Source: Gnetum montanum | Taxonomy: Eukaryota; Streptophyta; Gnetopsida; Gnetales; Gnetaceae | Assembly (NCBI GenBank): GCA_015680685.1 | Contig: MNCI01001919.1 | Location: 406,079-459,330, forward strand | DNA: 53,252 bases | Direction of reading: 5' to 3' | Shown: positions 10,991 through 23,869 of the stretch, piece by piece | How positions within the stretch are numbered: the stretch's first letter is position 1 | How the letters are laid out: each line of letters begins with the position of its first letter | The notes under the pieces: generated by a model | Told to the model about the DNA's origin: nothing | Database searches by the model: none | Seen by the model: the letters and a program-made list of their open reading frames with translations, nothing else | Translations under genes and position numbers: made by a program

Positions 10991-12575
10991 CAAGGTAAGT
11001 TTCTATCTCCTTACTTGCTAAATTTTGTATCAGTGTTTAAACTTGTTTTTAATATGTGCTTACTTTATTTATGGGATGTTAACTCTAAATTAGCTCTTAA
11101 TAGAGAAATTTTTTTTATAATGTTGGAATAACTATTTATGGTATCTTTTATGTACATATGAGCATGATGAAAAATTGAAATATATAGTATGAAATTTGTA
11201 ATGAATATATTATAAGTCATATTTTGGGTTTATACCTTGGTTTTTGTCCTTTAACGCTTGCATGTAACTCATGGTTTGAAAACCTTGTCATGAACTATTC
11301 ATTGTTTATTATGCTTTTCTAAGATATCAAAGCTCATTTCTTTTGGAATATTTAATCTTTTGAACTAGTAATTTTGGTGAAAATCATAAATCTTAAATCT
11401 TCTAAAGATACATATCTAAAAGTACTATCAATACTACTAATAGGAGACTCTAGTCTCCACACTTGATCATAACGTTGGTTCGTAAGAGTAGTACTTTGAT
11501 GATAAAAGAGCTTTGACAATCACCTTAAAAAAGAATAAGATGATCTAAAAGAACTCAAAGAGGGCACTAGAATCTACACATATGTAGGGGGACTATGTTC
11601 CTAATCATCAACTATCATCCAAGAGGACACTAGCATAGGAGTAGTCTTTTGAGACCTTTACCAAAAGATACTCAAGCAACAAGACATTCCATGACATCAT
11701 CCTTAGCTAAAAATGAGCAAGGAAGAGCTTATTAATATCATAATGTTTTACAAGTAAAAGTAGAGATTTATTAAACAAAAACCTTTCCTAAAGATGTTTC
11801 TTTTTTGTACAATCTTTATTTATTTATGAGCTTTTTGTTAAAGATATAATGTTTGATCTTTTGTATGTCGAGATTGTATCATTTTTAAAGGCCCTTGTTG
11901 TATATATTTCTCAACTTAAAAGATCTTAGTATTTACTAGAATATTGGAATTGAAACAAGTATTCATGATCTCTTTTGGTAAGAAATGAGGTATGTGTGTG
12001 TGTGTATGCTTCTAATTTTTTGTTTTCATATAAATGATTGATTGATCTTTTGATATACTTAGATATCTTGATTTGACTTAAAAGATGAATTTTCATGTTT
12101 TACCTTCCCTATGCTTTATTGTCTTATTTCAAAAAGAGGAGAACATTGGATAAAACTATGAGTATTGGTCATGGCTTTTTGAGTCTACGATAGGCTATAT
12201 GATCTTCAATGATAAATTTTCATCTTTGGATTTCAACTATAAGGGTTGTACCTCATTATTTCTAACATTGGTTGTGCATAGATAGAGGGAAACACTTACT
12301 TGGTTTGACTTCTTCAGTCATATACTATCAATACTAAGTGATGAGTACTTCTTAATTGCTTGGCTATCATGTTGACATCTTTAGCATTCTCAAGTCCTTT
12401 TTGATGATGTCTAAAAAGGGGAAGAATTATTTCTTGATTCTGATATGTTTGATTTTGTATTATAGTGTGACCTAACTATTGATGTTATAAGCATAATTGA
12501 GAAATTTTCTAGAAACTACTAACCCATTTTCTTAAGTTTTAAATATAACTAAAATGGGCAAAATTTTTTACTTTT
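10991..12575 (+). other. Non-coding internal region of the copia-like element
   Basis: This AT-rich sequence lies between the gag tail and the 3' LTR, where an autonomous copia element would carry over 3 kb of pol. I found no pol motif in any frame on either strand. It includes a short (GT)n run at 11996-12006. Confidence 0.55.
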
Positions 12576-13772
12576 TGGTGTGTCAAAACCTTAAGCAAAA
12601 ATGGAGAACAAGGATGTTTGTATGGTTGTTATGCTTCTAGGACATTAAGACCACATGTGGTTGTTGTGCTTATAGAGAATGGAGACCACAAAGACCTATC
12701 CAACATAAATGAAGACTCTAGAAATGAGAGGTACAATGGGATATCAAAGGAAAGCACAAGAAATGACATCTACAAGAAGATTTCAAATATAGAGACCATA
12801 AGGACCTGCTAAAGATAAATGAAAACTCTAGGAATGAGAGCTACAATGAGATGTCAGAGTGAAGATTATAAGGACTTAAGGAGGAGCAAGGATAAAGATG
12901 AAAACTACAAAAAATAAAGAAGATCCTAAGATTAAGGATGAACCAAATAAATGAAAGAAATCATAGGGAAGAAAAACCCAAAAGCTAAGAAGACATCTCC
13001 AGGAAGTAGAAGATGTCTTAGTCGAAGTGTAGAAGAATCAGAGAAGATGTCTTGTAAAACTAGTAGACATCTACTCTTATGAGAAGATCTCTTTGCAATG
13101 ATGAAGACTTCTTGGCTAAGTTAAAGATTTCTTAGAAGAAGACATCTTTTAGAAATAGTAGATGTCTACTTTGTAAAGAAGATATCTCCTTAGAGACATC
13201 TCCCATGAAGTAGAGACATCTACCCTAAATAGAGGTATGGTGTAGAGAGACATCCCAATCTCAAAGAAGACATTTCTAATGATCATTAGATAGTTGTTGC
13301 ATGAATTCCAATGTGATTTTAGAAACATCTAGGTTATAAGAATCCATTCTCTTGGAAAATGTGCAAGTGTTATGCATGAATAGTGACTATCAAAGCAATC
13401 ATTGCATACTATACTTGTCTACCTAATCTATCAAATAATTTGGTTGTACATTATACTTCATTGTCATATCATCTGTTCTATTATATTGAGTGTTATTGAA
13501 CTATGCCTCAAAGTCAAGGATCCATAAATTAGATACATTCTTTCCTTGAGTTTTTATTACTACACTAGGGTTGATGTACTTCTTGCGAGAAGGCATAATC
13601 CTTAAGCTTGTTGGAACCTTAAGGAATTAAGTGTTGGTATGGCATGAAAATACTTTGAAGTGAAGCTCAAGTTGTAAAGGTTGTGGGATTCTAAAAATCA
13701 CTTTCTAAGCTTGTCAACACCTTGTCTAGTTTAGTGGATTCATGGTGTCGAATCACTCTAGAGCAAAGCATA
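12576..13772 (+). repeat. 3' LTR of the copia-like element, right end truncated
   Basis: It is collinear with 7812-9045 throughout, including the motif cluster (12980-13250) and the end context ATCACTCTAGAGCA. Similarity stops at about 13772, roughly 210 bp short of the 5' LTR end, and the sequence passes straight into gypsy integrase. Confidence 0.7.
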
Positions 13773-14880
13773 GAGCTTTTACTAAGGTTGAAAAATTTAT
13801 TGATAGGTGGTTAATATATTAGTAGATTAAACTTAAGCATTAATTATTAGAATGCTACTTCTACCCTCACACAATACTAGATTGAAAGTGAAGGGTGATT
13901 AGTATATATTTCATTACTGGTTTACATTATAGTTGTAGTCAAGAGGATGTTATTCTTATTGTTTTTGACTTATTAACCATGTCAACGCATTTCCTAGCTA
14001 TGAATAATTTAGTTATCTTAGAGGATTTTGTGCAATTATTCATTTTTGAGACCATACAACTGCTAAATTCACTTTTTGGATTTGGCATGCATTCATGGAT
14101 ATTCTAGATACTATATTGAATGTGTTTAGCTTATCATATATAGACCAATAGATAAGTTGAGAAAGTTAACTAGGTATTAAAGGACATGCTTGAATTTTAT
14201 GCTTTCTAGTTTTCAGATAGTTGCAATATTTTATTGTTATTGATATAGTTTTTCTACAACAATAGCTATCAAGTAAGTTTGAAGGTAGCACCATATGAGG
14301 TCTTGTATGAAAGGTTTTGTAGGACCCCTTTGAATTAGAATGTAATTAAGGATAGATAGCTTATTACTATAAACCTTATAATGAGGATGAAAAATTAGAT
14401 TAGGAAGATTTGTAGGTAGCTTAAAGTAGCTTAGGATCATCAAGCAAACTAAACAAATCATAGAAGAAGACCTTTCAAGCTTATAATTGGTGACAAGATG
14501 GTTTTGCATGTCTCTTCACTAAAGAGCTTGATGCATTTCATTGAAAAATGTAGGCTTGCATGTTATTACATTGCATCATTCTTCAATGTATAGGAATGAT
14601 GGTGTATCGTGTTGATTTATCTTCACTACTTTTAATCATGCATGCTATATTTGATGTCTCCATTTTACAAAAGTATGTTCCTGATAACAATTATGTTGTT
14701 ATTTTAACTAAGGTATAGCTTAAAGACAATGTCTTATACATGGAGAATCTTATTAGAATCATAGTCTAGATGGAGCATAAATTATGTTGCATGATGATGC
14801 CCATGATGAGGCTTTCTAGATTTGTCATGTTATTCAAAAGGCTACTAGGAAGCTTAAGTTTGATTTACATTCTTCCCATC
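13773..14880 (+). pseudogene. Gypsy (chromovirus-like) integrase, broken
   Basis: Translation gives a run of integrase core and C-terminal motifs: FITGL, VFDLLTMSTHFL, QTN...VEKVN, NNSYQVSLKVAPYEVLYER, GDKMVLHVSSLK and IFDVSILQKYVPD. These match plant Del/Tekay-type Ty3/gypsy integrase in order and spacing. The first catalytic Asp (usually DFITGL) is Tyr here. About 0.8 kb expected between the RT/RNase H start at 7811 and this point (most of RNase H and the integrase zinc finger) is missing. That suggests a deletion at the right edge of the copia-like insertion. Confidence 0.8.
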
Positions 14881-14910
14881 CTAAAATCTTCCAAGAGGAA
14901 GATTCGTAAT

Positions 14911-14920
14911 GGGGGAAGTA
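14911..14920 (+). other. Polypurine tract of the gypsy element
   Basis: GGGGGAAGTA lies right after the end of pol (EEDS) and directly before TGTAACATCCC, a typical start for LTRs of Del/Tekay elements. Confidence 0.7.
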
Positions 14921-16700
14921 TGTAACATCCCATACTTTTGAATTCTTAATATATATAATCATTTATCAAGTTTTTATTGCATGTGCCTAGGTGTGTCATG
15001 CATGTTAGTAGTTTGATGTATTTTATGAATACATACATACATACATACATACAAATATATATATATATATATATATCCACTCACTATATGTGCACTAATT
15101 ATATTATTACATATGATATAATTTCATGAAAGGTTTGGTTGGAAGTATGGCGTGGTTTATGATCTATTGTTTTCTTGACATTCCTTAATAAATATGTTAT
15201 GGTCTTTTTTGAGATCCTATGATGATAGATGTTTGATTTATGTTAATTTAATTACTTTTAATTTTATTTTATGAGATTTCTTAGGATATCTTGGAATAGT
15301 GGTTTGTTAGCATATGATTTATTAAATATTTTGGTATTTTTGGATGTTGCATGAGAGTAGAGAAAATTACATATGTTATGAGATAGATTAATAGAAATAT
15401 TATTTTACTTTAAATTTTATTTTTGGATAAATCACTTATTTTTTTCTTTCTATGATTTTTGGTAATCTTTCATGAAAAATTTTAGGGTTCTTTCATTCAA
15501 CACATCTTGGTGATTTTGGAAAATATTATGGAGAGGTACTATTGGATATTAAAGCTTATAAAGGTGATCTTGGATTTTGGATCAGTTTTACTTTTGATTG
15601 AATCTTTACTATATATCATTATTCTAATGTGTATTTATTCATGTAGATATAGAGGTGAGCAATCTTTGCATCTTTTTCTTGTATAAATGGATTTGATGAT
15701 ATTAAATTTCATGTTATTATGTTGTTTATGGAATAATGGTTATTGTTTTAGACATTTCAAAATGTTTTTCTAATAGTTGGAGGTATGTAATTCATGATTG
15801 TTAGTATTGATATTTCCATTAATTTTTGATATGGGATTTGTCAGAATTTTTATTAATAATTTTGGGAGTTTTCATTTTTTAGTTTGTATGATCAATATCA
15901 TTTACAATTATTAGAGTTGCTATAATTCTTGTCATGCCTGATCTCTGATTTGGGAAAAGAATGTGGATTAGTCTCATTTGATGGACAATTTGAAATCTTA
16001 AAGTTTCATTCATTATTTCATATATTACCTTGACCTATTGTTTATTTGTCAAATATAAGATCTTATCAATGTTATAATTGTTGTTCCTCCATTTTTATGA
16101 AGGTATTAATTGAATTCTTTTCTTGTTTTTGATATGTTCTCTTAGTCATGTGAGTCTAATTTCCTTCGTTATATGACTTCTATCATATCTTTAGGTCAAT
16201 CTGACTTTCACAAAGATACTATCATTAGATTTTCATTATTTTTCATTTGTTCTTATTTCTAAGTTGTTGGATATTTATGTATTTCTTGAGTTTCCTTAAC
16301 ATTTCCCTTTATTTTAACTTCTTTTTAGACAATTATTCTTCTTTTCCAACTCAGTCTAGATGTCTTTGGTCTCAAAGAGATATCTCTCTCATAAGCCAAG
16401 ATTCTCAAGAACACATCTCTGCCTTTCATAAGATGTCTTCTTTCTAATGTATACATATCCCCAAGTCTATAAACATCTCCCTATGAACATCTTTCACCTT
16501 GAAAGATGTCTCTACTATCCTATAGATGTCTTCCATGTAAGCTCAACTCTACAATGAACTTGTTCCTTGTAAAGTTTGGTATTCCATTTGAATTTTGTAA
16601 TTTTTTTTATTCTAACTCTCCTTAAACTCTTGTTAAAGTCTCCTATTTTGATTTGAATTTTTTGTTTTTTGTTTTAAATTCTTGAGTGTTAGAAACTCTT
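14921..16700 (+). mobile_element. 3' LTR of the gypsy element (right end not determined)
   Basis: It starts with TGTAACATCCCATAC. Chromovirus LTRs can be long and no 5' copy lies in the window, so the end cannot be placed and 16700 is only nominal. The region is AT-rich and non-coding. It contains a microsatellite near its start and GATGTCT-type motifs at 16359-16531, the latter possibly belonging to another element. Confidence 0.5.
15029..15076. repeat. Microsatellite (CATA)n followed by (TA)n
   Basis: About five ATAC units run into about ten TA units. It is a simple repeat within the LTR-derived sequence. Confidence 0.9.
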
Positions 16701-19700
16701 CTTGCATGGGTATGTATTAGTTAGCTTAGATACTAATTAGTTTGTGGCTTCTCATATTAGTTATCTTGATCATCATACTCCTAGAAGTCTATTTAATGCA
16801 TTAGGACTTGATAATGATGATCTATCTACAGTTGTTTAACATTTGAGGTAGAACCCTTGAATTGTTAGATTTTCTTTGTTAGTTAAATTCCTTTATTTTG
16901 ATTATTATAATCTATTTTATCATGTTTGTATGTTTGTTAGGTTATTTGATGTTAGAGCTAGCATCAAGTTTATGTGGCCAATTGGAGATGAGCTCCCTAA
17001 AGATGTTTGTACATTTTACTCTCATTCCTATGTGTTAGTGTGCCTTTTGTTATAGCCTCCATCCTACAAGAGAGAATGATTTCATGGCTCATTCATCTTT
17101 TTTTTATGCCTTTAAAACATTATAGATGAGTCTTGGGGATACTTCTAACACTAGTATATGTTGGTATGATTTGGTGGATCTTTGTAGACACCTATCATTA
17201 TGAGACTAATAACGAATCAATGAACATGATAAATTTTGTATTTGTTCTAGAATTTGGTAATTGGAATGGAATGAATATACATGCTAGTAATTGATACACA
17301 TATGATACTAAGTGTAATGGATGATAGCCTCCTTATTTGTGATAATAGTTGGAGTTGACAAATCTTGATATTTATAATGTTTCATGTTTGAATATTTAGT
17401 TGTGCATTTATTTTCTTATTTAGATGTGCTTGAGCTAATATGTTTTTTTTAGTATAGCTCTGCTCCACCTACCTTCCATGAGATCTACTCATTCCTTAGT
17501 TGGAGATAGTGTTAGGGTCCCTTACTTATTTTATATATTGATATCTTCTTTTTATTATAGGTTGATTATATTGGGTAGAGATTAAAGATCTTGGATGGCT
17601 CACTTATTTGTTTCTAGAGTGATTGATGATGTCATACTTTTATATTTAAACATTATTAAATATTTATGTATTTCTCATTTTAACATTATATTAGATATGA
17701 TTTTCCTTTTTCTAGTTTTTGGATTTATGGATTTTGTATGGGATTGACTTTTGCTATTATGTTGATAATATATTTATGAAGATTCAAACTACAATTTATT
17801 TAATCCTCTTATCCATTTCATATTTTTTGTAGATGATTTCTATTATTCTCTATCTAGTTAGATTTAGTTTCCAGCATATATGTTTAGCATAATTTTATAA
17901 TTACATATTTTTTTCTTCTACTATTTAGTTTCATCTCTTTGAATAGGTCATGACTTCATACTAGGTTCCTTTAGCTTCCCTTCACTACATAGTTCATGTG
18001 TTATCTTAGTCCTTGAAATGGCCAATTATTTATTAGATGCTTTACCTAACATAATGATCTTCAACCAAAGGTTTATGAGGGACGGTATTATATATTATTC
18101 CCTTCACTTAGTTACCTGCTAAGGCTAAATGCAGCCAAGAATTTATCATGTTATCTACATTGAATATGAGAGGATCTTGATGATTAGATCTATCTTACTA
18201 ATAATCTGTGTCCTCTTTTTTGGACTACAATGTTCATAAGATAATATCCCTCTTTTCCTTTGCTAATTCATGGTGTAGATCTATGAAATAATCCTTGTAA
18301 ATTTGGGCTTCAATGAGGTAATAATACCTACACATATTATTAGTCACCTTGTCATCATTAATAGTCACTTCTAATCCAACTCTTATTAATGCTATTTTGT
18401 GCATTGATGAAACTAAATTATTAGGTGAAAACACAATGTTCTCTTCCAAGCCCTTCATCTCATCTATTCATCCTAGTGAAGAATAAGGATAAATTTTGGG
18501 TAATAGAGATTCTAATGCTAGTAAATTATTTTAACTTTAGAGGGTACATTATCCTTGATTTTGGCTATTTTATTATGTTCCCTAGTAGAATTGTTAACAA
18601 ATGGGAAATCTACTTTGTGAGAAGAATACTTCCTAAATTATTTTGTATCTAAATTAAATAATAATATTTTCTAAATGCTAAATCATTAAGTTCTTAACAA
18701 TAATCATGTATAACTTAGCTACTCTAGATCACAAAGACAAGTCCTTAATAATGGTGCTAATCATAAGTGACATAGTAGAGTGTACATCCAACTAAACAAT
18801 TCACAAGAATTTCCTCATGACTCATCATATTTCATTGACTAGAGAAACATTTAAACGTGATCACAAGTCATTGTCTTTTCAATTATACTTGTGTTACCCT
18901 TATTAATATTGTACTAATTTTTTTGGCTTACTAGTAACTAAGAAAAGTGTGATTTTGACATTGGTATATTCATTTGAGCTATCAAAATGCCATAAAACCA
19001 TCATCATAAGTCATGGTTTGTGCTTTCACAAACCATTGAGAGACATTTTAAGTTATGATCCAATATATGGATAACAATTTTAGTAACTTCTAGCAAAATT
19101 TGAAACTTAATTTTTCTAGGTGTCCTCTTGTTGATGTGACATAAGCATCAACATCACCTATGTTAGAAAAATTTATAGTATGTATAATAAATTTTTCTTT
19201 TTACTATAGTTTTAACTTATTTAGAACTTTGGTAGCAAGCTTATATTAGCCTTGAGGTAATGAGCATAAACATTGGTAGTTTTGGTAACCTTATGAATAC
19301 ATGGAATAACATATGAAATTTGAAAAATTTTCCTAAGTATGGACCAGGTGATGTTGATGCTAATGTCAACATCACCTAGCTTAGTCAAATCTACATTAGC
19401 ATAATTAATCAATACTTTAAATTCTATTTTTTAAAAATAAAATTTAGTCCAAATTTGAACTTAAATTTGAAAAATTTTAACCGTATAAATACTAGTCCAA
19501 ATTAGTAATTTCAAGATAATTTCTTAAGTTCTAAGATTACATTTTGAATTTCAAGAGATCCAAAGTGTGAGTACCTATATTAACTACATCACCTATGAAT
19601 TTCTTAGCCACCTCAACATCCCTGGTAGTCCATGAACTCTATCCTAATATCTAAGTTACTAGTAGCACATATAAACATGCTAACAACAACATCAACATCA

Positions 19701-20640
19701 CTACATCAATTTCACCTATCTCAATGTTGCCAATGGGATGGTTCATTAAAATAGCCTACTTTTGATTCCAAATTAACTTCAATCAGTATCAAAATATTTT
19801 TAGTCCATTTCTTCATCCATTAGAGATTAAAATTATATTTAATAACTATGAACTAAGCTTCTATTTTCAATTTTATTTTATATTTTCTAGTATACCATCA
19901 TTTTAGTACTTGGCCCTTCCTCAAAGAAAAACTCCTTTCATTTACTTGATCAAGAATTTTGGTTATATAGAAAGGAAAATTAAAGTCTTTTTTGCACATC
20001 CATTTTTTCATTTTCTTATAAGTTTCATGCCTTTTTACTTATTTTTATTTCTCAAAATTTATTTTACATTACTTATATTGCCTTAGTGTCTTAATATTAA
20101 TGTCATAATTACTCAATCATTCTCCTATTCATTCAACATTGAAAAATAGGCTAAGTTCATATTCGATTGGAGATTCATGCTCATTTTTTATGATCATTGA
20201 TCTATTAATAGTTTCATCATTTTAAAAATTATTTATGACCATATATTATATAGTTAACATATAATTCATGAAGGTGTTCTTAGAGGATTGTAAAAGAATA
20301 ATTTTGTGGAAACATTTTTGGCATTAGAAGAAGGGCCAATAGATTTTCTAGTTTCTTGAATCTTTTCTAACTAGAAGTCCATATGTCCCTTCTAGCACTA
20401 TTAGTTTTGCATATTTTCAGTAATTTCACTTAGGTTTTATACATTTTATCTTTTCTTTCCATTTTTACTAAATCCTTATTTTCAAGTATATGAAAAAAAG
20501 ATTCTTTAACACCATGTCTAGATAAGGATCTTACTTCTCCCATTATTTCTAGGTTCATAAATTGATGAAGATGAGAAAAGTAGAAGAATTTTTGGAACCC
20601 ATTACTAGGCATGATTATAAAAATAAATGTGCTAAAAGGA
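16701..20640. other. No recognisable gene
   Basis: This is AT-rich sequence with only short chance open frames. I could not match any frame to retroelement or host proteins. The longest minus frame, at 18234-18458 (74 aa), is unrecognised. Short inverted repeats built on GTTGATG/CATCAAC occur at 19130-19152 and 19347-19376. Part may be leader or LTR of the Tat-like element that becomes recognisable from about 20640. Confidence 0.45.
19347..19376. repeat. Inverted repeat, 11-bp arms, 8-nt loop
   Basis: GGTGATGTTGA, an 8-nt loop, then TCAACATCACC. The arms are perfect. A weaker relative (7-bp arms GTTGATG/CATCAAC) lies at 19130-19152, and CATCAACATCAC occurs again near 19690. Confidence 0.8.
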
Positions 20641-23600
20641 AGCTTAATATCACATTATTTGAAAATGAACTATGAAGGATGGCTACGTTTGAAGTCAAAA
20701 GTAATATAAATCCTTTCCTCCCAAACTCTAACCAATCTATGGAGTTGGATGAGTATGAAAAGAACATATTAATGTGATATTTTATTAATAGGAATGAGAC
20801 TTAGGTTCTAGACAACACTAAAAAATAAAAAGGGCATGCTACAATTGATCACATTGTGGAACATTTGAATATCAATTTGAACAACAATAATTATCAATTT
20901 TAGAACCAACATAACTAGAGTGGTGGTATTAGAATTTATGATAATGATGATGAGAAAGAACCTCATACTTCATTATCTATAAGAATTTTTCCTCAACAAA
21001 AAATTCAATCCTATAGCATGTCAATTTCATTAATTTTACCAACTCATTTTTTATGCATATTCCCCAAACTATTGGTCCTATTACTTCTATTTTCATTACT
21101 CTAGTAATTATTATGGCATCTTTGATTATCCTCCCTCTAACATACAACATGTTTCAAAGCATAAACATTGTCAATCTACCTTCTCATGCTCAAAATGTAG
21201 ATTCCTAACACCCTACTAAATCTATTCTAGCCCATGTTCCTTAGCCCACTAGTTCAACAAGTACAAGTTTCACTATCATTCCTTCCATCTTCCCATCACA
21301 TTACTCAATACAACATCCAATAGTTTGTCTTCATGCCTACTATTATACCTTCCCAGCTATGTTTTCCTATTCATAACCCCATCCTAGACAAACCCTCCAG
21401 AAGATCTATTTCTAGTATTCCACCTAAGTTAATGCTTCTTATTGAAGACATATCATCTAGGTTGTAGGACAATAATGATCAAACATAAAAATATACATTG
21501 CTACATGGGTAAAGCCTTGTTGTTTCCATTTCTCATAACCTTGTTAATCCCATTAGTCCCTTGATTCTACTTGCCCAAGATTATAGGGGAGTTTTATTAT
21601 GTAACCTTATCAAATATAATGGGAAATCTAATCCAAAAAACCATGTTGTCATATTCCCTAGTGTGTGCATATTTTTGACTAGCTATCCTCATACCGTTCT
21701 AAGGGGTTTTTCAAATTCATTGACAAGAAAAGCTCTAGAGTGGTACAGAGTCCTTGTTCATGAGTCTATCACATCCTTGGATCATCTCTTCATAACATAT
21801 ATGGAGAGGTTTAAATATAATATCAGTATGGATGGTACATTACAAAAATTTCTAGCCATCAAGCATGCAGTAACTAGATCCATTTCTAAATTTATCTCTA
21901 TATGAACTTCAATGATGATGAAGCTCATCCATCTCTTTCTTGATGATAAACTATTGGGTCTTTTCAAAAGAATTGTTAATGATTATATTAAAGGAAATTT
22001 GGTCTACCCTATGCCACTTAGCATCTATGATTCTATCACTTCTACCAAATACATCGAGGATGTGGTCATATAATGTAATGACCCCAAATGAATAAACTTT
22101 TATAAAAAGGTAAACAAAGTAGCTAGCAAGAAGAAAGCCTCCAATAATGCAATTCAAGTGATGATCTCAATGAACCAAACATTATCAAGTTTATTATCAA
22201 ATAATGGGAAGAATGAAAAAGAAAGTTCCAAGCCCAATGGTATTGAAAAAACTTCATCAATTGAGGACCAATAAAGAAGACATCTAAAATATCAATTTGG
22301 GCATCAGAAGTTTCTAAAGATCTACATTCATCTCTATAATATACCACTATGAGATGAGCACATAACCCTAAAATACATCTTAGAGCAATCACAGGCTAGA
22401 TTTAGATTTTTGTAGACTCTTGGCATAGATCCTTCCTAAGATGTCAAAGGAGATTCACTAGTCGTAAGATGGTATGATCCCAACAAATTCTACTATTACC
22501 AATAAGCTATAGGTAATAATACTCATGACTATAATGCACTTAAAGATGGCATCTAGGATATTGACAAAAAAGAGAAAATATACCTTAACACATTATCTTA
22601 ATCCAATAATGAAGACATATATATCTTCTTAGATCTCTTGAGTTCCCATTTGAAGGAAGTATTTACATTTTTCCTTGAACCCAAAGAAAGTCATCCAAAA
22701 TCTCATTCATTATCTTAACAAGTTCCTCTCAAAAGAATCCCCAAGTATTCTCACAAACTAATCCTCCTATACCCAAGAAATCATTTATCATCATTTTCTT
22801 TATAGAAATTTTCTCTACTATTTCTACCAAAAATGTACAATGAGTTCCATTTTTATAAATCTTACACCATATTAAGATGCTCCTTCTATGTCTCAAAATC
22901 CCATGGATTCCGACTCTCCATCACCACTAAGGATTACATTTCCTTTATCTACTCCATCCCTCCTAGTTAATCTTTTTATTATTTTTTTCTTATGAAATGA
23001 CTCCTTCATTGTGCCTCTTATCTTCATCCACCTCATAGGAATTAGCATTACTTCCTACTCCAACACCTCCAATTTATATCATCACTCAAGCATAGAAGAA
23101 GGCAACATCTAACAAAGGAAAAGGAAATGATAAAGATAATAATAAATCTTTTCCATAGTTGAAGAAGAAAGTGGTATTCTAGGTGCCTTAAAATATGAAT
23201 ATGTTCACTCCAATAGCTACTTCAACTACTTCATTATTAAATGTTTCTCCAGTGCCTCTACCTCCTAAAGATTCAACATTAAAGCATCAAGATTTGCCCT
23301 AAATCACTGTATTGATGAAGCTAAAAGGTATGAATCTTTATCTTTTGACCTTATTTCTAACTCCAAGAAGTATTATTTGGTATTATAAGAGCTTCTAAAC
23401 TTATTATCTTTCTAAAAAACATCGAGTCTCATGCCAAAGAAATTTTATTAATGCTTAATGCTCCATACTATGAGGTGAACTACTTGGTGTTCAAAGGAAA
23501 GAACATTAGGATTTATCCTATAGTAAATGTCTTATGTTAATTTTCCATATATATTATGATATAGATTGGAAAAAATGTGTTACTACCCTTGATTCATGTG

Positions 23601-23869
23601 AATGATGAAGTTAGATTCAACATCATTTCATGAATAGTCATCAAGCATCTTAACCTCAAAAAATAAGTTACATACTTCAACTCTAACTATACTTTAATTT
23701 TATTTAGTAGAGCTAACATAGAAATCATAGAATCAATTAAATTATCTTTCTTAGTAAAAAAATTATCTTTCTTTGAAAGCTATTTTTGTGGTAATTAGGA
23801 TTTGTTAGGGATAACCACTATCTTAGGAAAGCCATCATTAGCTTATCATCATGCAGGTTTTTCACCTAT
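20640..23869 (+). pseudogene. Tat-like gypsy gag and protease region (element G), broken
   Basis: Gag is clearest at 21590-21905: KYNGKSNPKNHV, then RGFSNSLTRKALEWYRVL, SITSLDHLF and a C-terminal FLAIKHAVTRSISKFI. This is the order seen in Retrotrans_gag of Tat/Retand elements. A degraded linker follows. From about 23290 come protease-like segments, with YFNSNYT, NIEIIESIKLSFLV and finally LLGITTILGKPSLAYHH, the last corresponding to the LGRPW...HA end of retropepsin. The D-[ST]-G active site is not recognisable. The frame runs into element D at 23870 and resumes after it at 28336. Confidence 0.65.
23865..23869. other. Target site duplication of element D (left)
   Basis: CCTAT here is repeated exactly at 28336-28340. 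The flanking Tat protease frame reads through once one copy plus the insert is disregarded (ending ...HHAGFSPI, then SQERHILCKYRK), which confirms the insertion point. Confidence 0.85.

Larger units (their letters stand above)
7812..13772 (+). mobile_element. Copia-like GAG-only retrotransposon inserted in gypsy pol
   Basis: Direct repeats flank an internal region with a tRNA-Met-type primer site and a copia gag but no protease, integrase, RT or RNase H. The repeat starts are near-identical (TGTCAAAACCTTAAGCAAAA, at 7817 and 12581). Similarity continues for about 1.2 kb, to 9045 and 13772. The gypsy pol it interrupts is present on both sides, so it is younger than that gypsy element. No target duplication is visible because the right end appears truncated. 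Confidence 0.75.
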
